A stretch of DNA of 64,000 nucleotides from Pontederia crassipes (Eukaryota; Streptophyta; Magnoliopsida; Commelinales; Pontederiaceae): positions 5,479,501 through 5,543,500 of the forward strand of contig JAUKPH010000017.1 in the NCBI GenBank assembly GCA_030549335.1, given 5' to 3'. The notes beneath the pieces are model-generated. The model saw nothing but the letters and a program-made list of their open reading frames with translations, had not been told where the DNA came from and ran no database searches. Below, in pieces: positions 57,501 through 64,000 of this stretch (positions within the stretch are counted from its first letter, which is position 1; each line of letters opens with the position of its first letter). The translations under genes and the position numbers were made by a program.

Positions 57501-57632
57501 GTTGTAAATTATTGTATTTAATCTTCTGCTTATGTAAGTGTGTTGACTGGTCAAAGTTAATGTATAAAATTGAGTGACGTCGCTGAGATAGCCTTCAGGA
57601 CAGATAAAAGAAAAAAATCTCGAGACGTTACA
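54528..57632 (+). repeat. Right LTR of gag-only copy 2
   Basis: Opens TGTAACACCCCGCG and closes GAGACGTTACA. It has a TATA box at 55002-55009, a purine tract at 55330-55740 and ccttcgg units at 56540-56670. The segment 56203-56540 is in reverse orientation relative to the three sister LTRs. Confidence 0.88.
56203..56540 (-). repeat. Inverted segment inside the right LTR of copy 2
   Basis: The reverse complement of this stretch runs in the normal LTR order: gattgtcatt, atcatgatattgat, ttgatcatgatcaaattatt, taattgagataaaagtt, then ccttcggg units. Sequence on both sides is in normal orientation. Confidence 0.8.
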
Positions 57633-57712
57633 TAATTAGTCGATCGAATTAGTCCGACCCGAATAGAACAAAACTTTTTCGGGTCGTTGTATGAGAACAT
57701 GTAACTATCGAT
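57633..57712. other. Flank shared with the right flank of copy 1
   Basis: taatt followed by about 70 bp (tagtccgaccc, tttcgggtcg, gagaacatgtaactat) that match 41888-41962. Confidence 0.8.
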
Positions 57713-58031
57713 TGAAGGTTTTAATCTAGGAAACCAACCTATTACAGTGGAATAAATGATGTTCTTTTATATTATTTCATACGGGGTGGGACGACGATCA
57801 CTACAGAAACCGACACAATTCCACAATCCAAGTACCTATAGAATATAACAAATATAGAACAACAATGAAGCAAGAAGAGTTTTGACGTGTGTCAACATCT
57901 ACAATAATGTAACTCTATTTATAGAGTTTGCATGGTAGTTCTTTAACTGCACGTGAATGCAGTTTGTGCAACTGCAAAGGCTACAGTTCGAACAAGATAT
58001 ATGCGCACCATGTGCATATATATGTCTAACA
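57713..58031 (-). repeat. Copia 3' LTR (319 bp)
   Basis: On the minus strand it begins TGTTAGACATATATATGC after the purine tract and ends near ACCTTCA. It holds a TATA box (TATAAATA at 57916-57923). The left boundary is chosen where homology to the copy 1 flank stops. Confidence 0.7.
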
Positions 58032-58043
58032 ATCTCCCACTCG
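58032..58043 (-). promoter_or_regulatory. Copia polypurine tract
   Basis: cgagtgggagat on the minus strand directly before TGTTAGAC, the usual arrangement in plant copia elements. Confidence 0.75.
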
Positions 58044-59110
58044 CACATGATGTGCTATTTGTCACATTTGCAAATTTCTGTGTATGGTAAATGAATTGTG
58101 CGGCCCACGAGTACATTCACAACATAATATGGGAGAACTGTGACATGTTAGGGATACACAATTACTCAGTCACTTGAGAGCATATACCATGACATATTAA
58201 GAATATATAGTGCTCAATCAACTTGAGAGCCAAGACTATAAAAGTCGCTCAATCAATATGCGAGCCAGAACTATATTCTCATATAGTCACTCAAGCAATC
58301 AAGTTACTCGCTTTGTCTTAGAGACACCTTGCTTGCATAGCTTAGACGACTCATGTCTAACTCCACTGTTACACAATTTTATATGTATACTTTATAATTG
58401 GTTAACGACATATAAAATTTATGCAACACCAGTGAATCTTTCTCTCGCCCTCATATTTCTCGATTCTAAGTTAGCTTCTTTCCTAGATGTGGCTCGACGG
58501 ACTGCATACAATTTTAGCCTTTGAGTACTTCGCTAAAGTAGCAACACTAACATATCATTTTGAAATATAGTCAGGAATTTAAAGGGAATCTTCGAACTTG
58601 TTCAGTCCTTAAAGACTCACAAATGTGACGAAGGCTCGATAATTATTCATCACGTCTTAAGGTCGACTTAGCATACTCGATGATAAACTCAAGGATTGCG
58701 GTGGAGACTCCCACTGAAGGAGTGTATGCCATTGCTTAATAACACCGGGCAGACTTAAGTCCAGTCGCATATCTATAACGCCTGACCTGAGTCCTCCTAC
58801 TAGTCGCCTAAAATTTCGGCGCCTTTAAATGAGGTCTCATATCTGGCTTCCCTTGTCAGGTCACACGGAGTTGAACTAAACTTGTGTTCAAATCCTCCTG
58901 AACAAATCAGGACAGTTTTAGATAATATTATTATTCTAAACAATTTTTTCTTCGCTCGCTATACTCTAAGCGCTGAAGGTGATTATCCTTGTGATTTGAT
59001 AATCTCGTGCATGACTGACATACTCTATTTGTGTATAACAACTCATAATAACTTAAACAAAGAAATGAAAATACTTTCATTAAAAAAACAAGTGTTTAAG
59101 TACAATTAGG
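58044..59110 (-). other. Copia 3' non-coding region
   Basis: About 1 kb between the end of pol and the 3' LTR. It includes repeated ctca(a)tcaa(t/c)...gagagcc strings around 58210-58270. No coding region. Confidence 0.5.
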
Positions 59111-59149
59111 ATTACGTAATCCTATAGCATTTATATGTCTAATAAATAC

Positions 59150-60120
59150 ATCTCTCGGAATAGGCTTCGTAAATAGGTCAGCGACATTCTGATGTGTAGA
59201 CACATATTGAATCATGATCCTTTTCTAAACATCTTCGTTCCGTACAAATTTATACTTAGTGTCGATATGCTTCCCTTTATAGTGATATTTGTCATCTTTG
59301 ACATATATGATGACAGCTTGATTATCATAGTATAGGTTAGTCTTTGAAACATTGTCAGCTACTCTCAGATGGCAAAGGAATTTGCCTAACCAAAGGGCTT
59401 CTTTGCAGCATTAGTACATGCCACAAATTCAGCTTTCATTATTGACAATGCTATGCAATCTTGCTTCTTGCTGCTTCACGTCACAGCGCCATTGCTAAGC
59501 AGGAAGACGTAGCCGGAGGTGGACTTGCGTTCATCAACATCGCCAGCCCAATCAGCATTCATATATCCGGCTAACTTTGGAGTTCCTCCTTGATAGCATA
59601 GTGTGTAGTCAAATGTTCCTTTCAAGTATCTAAGAATCCTTTTGATAGCCTTCTAATGTTGGTGTCCGGAATTAGACTGATATCGACTGACCAAACCAAT
59701 GACATGACATATGTCGGGTCGAATACATAACATGACATACATCATACTTCCGACTGCGTTGGCATAAGGAATAGAGGCCATAGCACTCTTTTCTTCTGAA
59801 GTCTTCAGACACATATTAAGACTTAAAGCTTCACCTTTTGTCACAGGAGTATCAATGGGTTTGCAGTTATTCATTCGTAAACGTTCGAGAACCTTTTTAT
59901 ATAGGTTTCTTGCGAAAGAGCAATGAATCTCTTTGAACGATCTCGATGAATTTTTACTCCAAGTATTATGTTGCTTCATCCATGTCTTTCATCTCGAAGA
60001 TAGAGGATAATCATTGCTTAATGGTATTTATATACTCCTTATTATTCCTATCTAGCAAGATATCGTCGACATATAGAGTTAGAAATGCAAATTTATCTTT
60101 GGAGCCACATATATACACAC
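59150..60120 (-). CDS. Copia RT C-terminus and RNase H (fossil)
   Basis: Minus-strand pieces show PIDTPVTKGEALSL, YANAVGSMMYVM and RPDICHVIGLVSRY, then RNase H motifs (KLAGYMNADWAGDV, STSGYVF, then KHIDTKY and VADLFTKP). These are standard copia pol blocks. Broken. Confidence 0.8.
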
Positions 60121-60290
60121 AGTGGTCTTCATCAATCATAGAAAATCCAAAGAAAATTATTGATTGATGAAATTTCAAATACCACTACCTAAATTATTAT
60201 TTTAGTCCATATATGGACCGTCACAATTTACATACTTTGCGCTCTTGACCTTTTACAATAAAGCCTTTAGGTTGCTTCATGTAAATTTCT

Positions 60291-61079
60291 TCATCTAGTT
60301 CTCCATTTTAAAAAAGTTGTCTTTATATTCATTTGATGTAGTTCTAAATCTATATGAGCAACTATAGCTAGGATTAAGCGAATTGAAGAAAATCTTGCAA
60401 CGGGTGCAAAAGTTCTATCATAATCTATACCCTCCTTTTGGGCATATCCTTGTGTAACAAGGCGAGTTTTATATCTTTCTATGGATCTATCCGCACCACG
60501 TTTGACCTTGAGAACCCATTTATTCTTTATTAGTCTTCTATTGGGTAGGAGATCAACTAAATCCCAAACTTGATTATCTTTCATTGACTTCATTTTTTCT
60601 TTCATCACTTTCGTCCATTCTTCCTTCGCAGGACACGAGAGAGCCTCCTCAATTATTTTAGGCTCATGTTCATCTTCCGGATCAACTATAGAAGCTTCTC
60701 CCTCAATCTCAAAACGATGACGTGTGATACTTTTTCGTTTAGTCCGACGTATTGAACATTTTGGTATATCTCCTTCTTGAGTTGACGAGGATTCTCTCCC
60801 ACTCGGATCAGGATTCTGAGGTAAGGAGACATACTCCTCTGCAGATTGATCCGTCGAATGAGCCGACTCATGATTTTCTTCTGTGTTGAGGTGAAGATCT
60901 TTATCTATTTCGCCTTGCTTAGGAAAATCATCTTCTAAGAATGTAGCATTTCTACTTTCGATCTCTGTCATAGTTCCATCATCCTTTTCACATAGAAAAA
61001 CATATCCTTTGGAGGTATCAGAATATCTTATAAAGATATATTTTTTCCTCGAGGACCCAACTTTCCATACATATAACAA
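60291..61079 (-). CDS. Copia RT N-terminal part (fossil)
   Basis: A 262-residue minus-strand frame includes the integrase-RT linker, then EEWTKVMKEKMKSM, NKWVLKVKRGADRSIERYK, ARLVTQGYAQ-like and DRTFAPVARFSSIRLILAI, the opening of copia RT. Part of a broken element. Confidence 0.85.
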   Translation of the reverse strand: MLYVWKVGSSRKKYIFIRYSDTSKGYVFLCEKDDGTMTEIESRNATFLEDDFPKQGEIDKDLHLNTEENHESAHSTDQSAEEYVSLPQNPDPSGRESSSTQEGDIPKCSIRRTKRKSITRHRFEIEGEASIVDPEDEHEPKIIEEALSCPAKEEWTKVMKEKMKSMKDNQVWDLVDLLPNRRLIKNKWVLKVKRGADRSIERYKTRLVTQGYAQKEGIDYDRTFAPVARFSSIRLILAIVAHIDLELHQMNIKTTFLKWRTR

Positions 61080-61243
61080 GTATGAAGTTCATAGGCTACA
61101 CACCCCTAGGGGCGCAAATAGCTAAGTTCAAGCTTTCGGCTTGTCCAGAGTTCGTAAGGAGTGAAATCTTTTGATGGAACCTGATTTAATATATAGGCTG
61201 CAGTCAACAAGGAATCACCCCAGAAAGAAATAGGGAGATTTGC

Positions 61244-61729
61244 TTACGCCATCATTGATCGAACCATATCAAGTAGAGTCTGGTTTTGTCTTTCTGCAAC
61301 ATCATTTTGTTGCGAAGTTCCAGGAATTGTTAGTTGTTTAACAATACTTTTTTCATCACATAATTCACTAAAGTGATCAGATAAATATTCATGACCACGC
61401 AAGACTCTAACCTTGTGATCCAATTGATTCTCAGCCATATGTAAGAATCGTTTGAAACACTCTAATGCCTCAAATTTATATGTGATTAAATAGATCACAC
61501 CATAACGAAAATAATCATAGATAAAAGTGATGAAATAAGAGAAATCATGTCTAACCTTAACATTCATAAGACCACAGATATCATAATGGATTATTTCTAA
61601 GGAAGATCCATCATGTTTGCCTACTTCAAATAATTTTTTAATTGTTTTACCAGCAAGGCAATCTTCACACGTGGGCAGAATGACTTTAGCGAGATTGCCT
61701 AAAAAGCCTTTTCTAGCTAGTCCATTCAT
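61244..61729 (-). CDS. Copia integrase core (fossil)
   Basis: The minus-strand frame opens with the last part of the zinc-binding region (CEDCLAGK) and the core motifs LEIIHYDICG, FSYFITFIYDY and TIPGTSQQNDVAERQNQTLL. These fit a copia integrase. Confidence 0.85.
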   Translation of the reverse strand: MNGLARKGFLGNLAKVILPTCEDCLAGKTIKKLFEVGKHDGSSLEIIHYDICGLMNVKVRHDFSYFITFIYDYFRYGVIYLITYKFEALECFKRFLHMAENQLDHKVRVLRGHEYLSDHFSELCDEKSIVKQLTIPGTSQQNDVAERQNQTLLDMVRSMMA

Positions 61730-61762
61730 ACGATCTTGCCCAATATGCCCAAGTCTGGCATG

Positions 61763-62140
61763 TCAAGTTTTGACATCAATATTTCTATCAAAAAATGATA
61801 CAAATGAACAGCTAAAATTTTGAAAATCTTTAGAGACTTCAATAACATAAAAACCATTATGATTATAAGCAATACGAATACAAATATTATTTAACATCAT
61901 ATCAACATAACCTGAACCAAATGTCATTACATAACCAAGTTCATCTAAGCGAGACACTGAAATTAAATTCCGTAAAAAATCCGGAGCGTAGAGAACATCA
62001 TGGAGGTAATGCCTTTGACCTCCACTCGTGCATTGTTGCCAATGTAAATCCACTTGGTTTCGACAATGAATCGACGAAAATCCACAAAGGCATCGCGTTC
62101 CTCTGCTATGTGGTCGATTGCTCCTAAGTCTACAATCCAC
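61763..62140 (-). CDS. Copia protease region and pre-integrase segment (fossil)
   Basis: The minus strand carries [19 protein letters not shown] and [12 protein letters not shown], conserved in the copia protease-to-integrase segment. Broken. Confidence 0.75.
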   Translation of the reverse strand: MDCRLRSNRPHSRGTRCLCGFSSIHCRNQVDLHWQQCTSGGQRHYLHDVLYAPDFLRNLISVSRLDELGYVMTFGSGYVDMMLNNICIRIAYNHNGFYVIEVSKDFQNFSCSFVSFFDRNIDVKT

Positions 62141-62159
62141 GAAGAATGAGAGTCAGCGA

Positions 62160-63049
62160 CTAATGCACAGCTAGAAACATAAATGAAAGTTTGTTGAGAA
62201 AAGTATACTTGTATTTTCTTCTTTGGCTCAGTGCACTCACGAGCGAAGTGTCCACGCTTGTGGCAATTATAACACTTAACTTTGCTTTTATCAAACTTTC
62301 CACCGCGCTTACCACGCTTGCGTTGATTTTTACCTTTATTTTCAGTCTTGTCTTTACCTTTATGACCGTGCGGCCTTTTACGTTTTGAACTTTTACTCGC
62401 ACATTTCGTACTGGATTCAAAAACATATGCTTGACCGGAAGGTTTACCTCAAGACACTCTTCTTCCAGTTCCAGATGACGTGCAACATCAGTAAAGGTTT
62501 TGATGTTATCATTGTGAGCTAAATTCAAAACTATTTGTTCCCAACGTGCCAGAAGAGAACGAATGATAGCTTGCACTTGTTGTTCATCAGTAAGTGGAAC
62601 ACCAGCACTTTTCAACTCACGAATCATGTTCGATAATTCACGCAAATGCTGCCGCATGGTGTGATTTGGCCGCATACGGTATAAATAGAACTTAAGTTTA
62701 AGTAATCTTAATTTCGTAGTTGATATACTAGCAAACTTCTTATGAAGGGCATCCCACATGGTTTTGACAGTTTCATGCACCTCATACTCACACATTAAGA
62801 AATTGTTCATACTGCTTAGTAACGTAACGCGAGCTCGTTTATATTTCTTTTTTCCATGCATTGTATGCTTCCAAAATTCCTTCTATGTTGAGGTGTAATG
62901 TCAAATTCTAGTTCAGGCATGGTGTTTTTGATGCATTCAATAACTTTCTCTTCTTCGAGGATGTATTATACTTTCCTATGCCAGATGTCATAGTTGTCCT
63001 ATTCAACTTGTCATCTTTGTTCAGTTCAGCAATTATTTGCTTGGTTGTC
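62160..63049 (-). CDS. Copia gag with CCHC knuckle (fossil)
   Basis: A minus-strand gag of the UBN2/copia type ([48 protein letters not shown]) with a zinc knuckle [14 protein letters not shown] at about 62230-62272. The likely start is at 63049 ([12 protein letters not shown]). Broken. Confidence 0.8.
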
Positions 63050-63066
63050 ATTTAGTCTAATATCAT

Positions 63067-64000
63067 GTCAAAAAATAAATTAGTGTTAGAACGTTATACA
63101 CAAATCTTCTCGTCGCATATATTTAAAAAATAATAAAATAATAATATTTGATGATAGTGACATCGAGATGATAGCAAAGCTCCCACTCATCTCCCACTAT
63201 TCCAAAATCATTACCAAGTTATTAAAAAAATAATATAATTGCACCAAGGTACTATTCTAGTAATTTTGGAAAAAAATGAACATCCAAAATCATTTAAAAT
63301 ATATAATGTGATTAACATATTATTTTAAAAAATTTTGGCCAAACAAACAGAGTTCTGTGATTGGGGCTCTTCCTTGTCTATGCAAGGTGCCAATTAGGGA
63401 ACCATCACCCATTCGTCTCGACATCAAAATAATTGAAAAAATATTATCGTGTCACGTGAACATAGTAATATTTAGAGACAACGTCAACTATACACTAGGT
63501 AAGTTCTTAGAGAAAGAGGGTACTAAATTTTCCACTTACAATTTCATTTCGGTACTTTTCTAGACATGCATATGTCATGCACCACTTAATGAAAATTACT
63601 ATCATGACCATCATATAATTTAAATAACTTAGTCTTATTTGGACTACCTATGTTTCATTATGGAAATAATTAACTTAGGTCCAATTTATTAAATTCCTAA
63701 GTTCACGAAACATGTCAAATTCATAATTGGTATTTTTATGCATAACACAAACATAGCATAAAAATATTATGAATTACAAAGCATACAAATAATTATACAA
63801 TCCATTTATCATATAATGAAATTATTTGTCACATGCTTTTAACATAATATATGCATGATAATAAGCATGGTTATTATTAATTCAAACATTTACATAAAAT
63901 GGAAAAAAATAAAGTCACATGCCTATAACACATATATGTATAATACAAGGCATTTAAATAATTAAAATATCAATTTTCATACAAATTGAAAATTATTTGT
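63067..64000. other. AT-rich sequence right of the copia gag, unassigned
   Basis: No coding region. It does not match the 3' LTR at 57713-58031. It could be a 5' leader or intron of the copia element, a longer unrelated LTR, or an inserted sequence; the window ends before this can be settled. Confidence 0.35.

Larger units (their letters stand above)
49667..57632 (+). mobile_element. Gag-only LTR retrotransposon (TR-GAG type), copy 2, left-truncated
   Basis: Same family as 26835-41887. The left LTR remnant is 49667-52725, the internal region 52726-54527 and the right LTR 54528-57632. The internal region has a primer site, gag and one CCHC knuckle but no pol. The left LTR lacks its first ~1 kb and contains a foreign gypsy pol fragment; the right LTR contains an inverted segment. 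The right flank begins taatt, as in copy 1. The element is an old, broken fossil. Confidence 0.85.
57713..63066 (-). mobile_element. Ty1/copia retrotransposon, minus strand, partial and broken
   Basis: Coding order on the minus strand is gag, protease region, integrase, RT and RNase H, the copia order. The 3' LTR is taken as 57713-58031, preceded by the purine tract gtgggagat. About 1 kb of non-coding 3' region lies between pol and the purine tract. A primer-site-like string (atgatattagac) is at about 63054-63066. No matching 5' LTR was found up to 64000, so the right end is outside the window or has been replaced. The frames have several interruptions; it is a fossil. Confidence 0.85.

Noticed and set aside
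1-64000. CRISPR array, phage or bacterial defence system
   Set aside because: No evenly spaced repeats with unique spacers and no prokaryotic genes; the tandem arrays found are transposon minisatellites.

Overview
The window looks like nuclear DNA of a flowering plant. Host genes carry GT-AG introns, the P450 gene has GC-rich exons in an AT-rich background (a pattern common in monocots), and most of the rest is nested plant transposable elements. No bacterial operon, rRNA, tRNA or CRISPR array was seen. The species cannot be read from the sequence; a monocot with a repeat-rich genome is an inference.

Layout. 1-4080: 5' part of a minus-strand gene for a BAH-domain chromatin reader of the AIPP3/BDT1 type; three exons are visible and the gene runs off the left edge. 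4734-5766: a 1 kb non-autonomous hAT element with a perfect 8-bp target duplication. 6209-7313: a Pack-MULE-like element carrying a broken DUF3537 membrane-protein gene fragment. 7.3-10.7 kb: decayed repeats and a CACTA remnant. 10722-20147: an old Ty3/gypsy chromovirus on the minus strand with 5-bp duplication ttgat. 20353-22198: a non-autonomous CACTA element with a GC-rich core. 23510-26371: an AT-rich non-autonomous Helitron.

26835-41887 is a gag-only (pol-less) LTR element with ~3 kb LTRs and 5-bp duplication taatt. Three other insertions sit inside it: a very young non-autonomous LTR element whose two 667-bp LTRs look identical, a 2.5 kb unclassified insertion, and a head-to-head TRIM pair. 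42387-44311 is a 5'-truncated RTE-type LINE with a 12-bp target duplication. 44466-46634 is an apparently intact CYP72-clan cytochrome P450 gene, closest by eye to CYP715, with its TATA box. A 580-bp hAT MITE (46993-47572) lies upstream and splits or abuts a broken FAR1/MULE transposase-like gene (47580-48548). 48659-49550 is a near-complete fold-back element.

49667-57632 is a second copy of the gag-only LTR family, truncated at its left, with a foreign gypsy pol fragment in one LTR and an inverted segment in the other. 57713 to about 63070 is a minus-strand Ty1/copia element; its 5' LTR was not found in the window.

Only two loci look like working host genes: the BAH-domain gene and the P450. 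Everything else is transposon sequence or unrecognised AT-rich spacer. Repeat boundaries given with a target-site duplication are firm to the base; those without are approximate. All comparisons were made by eye.
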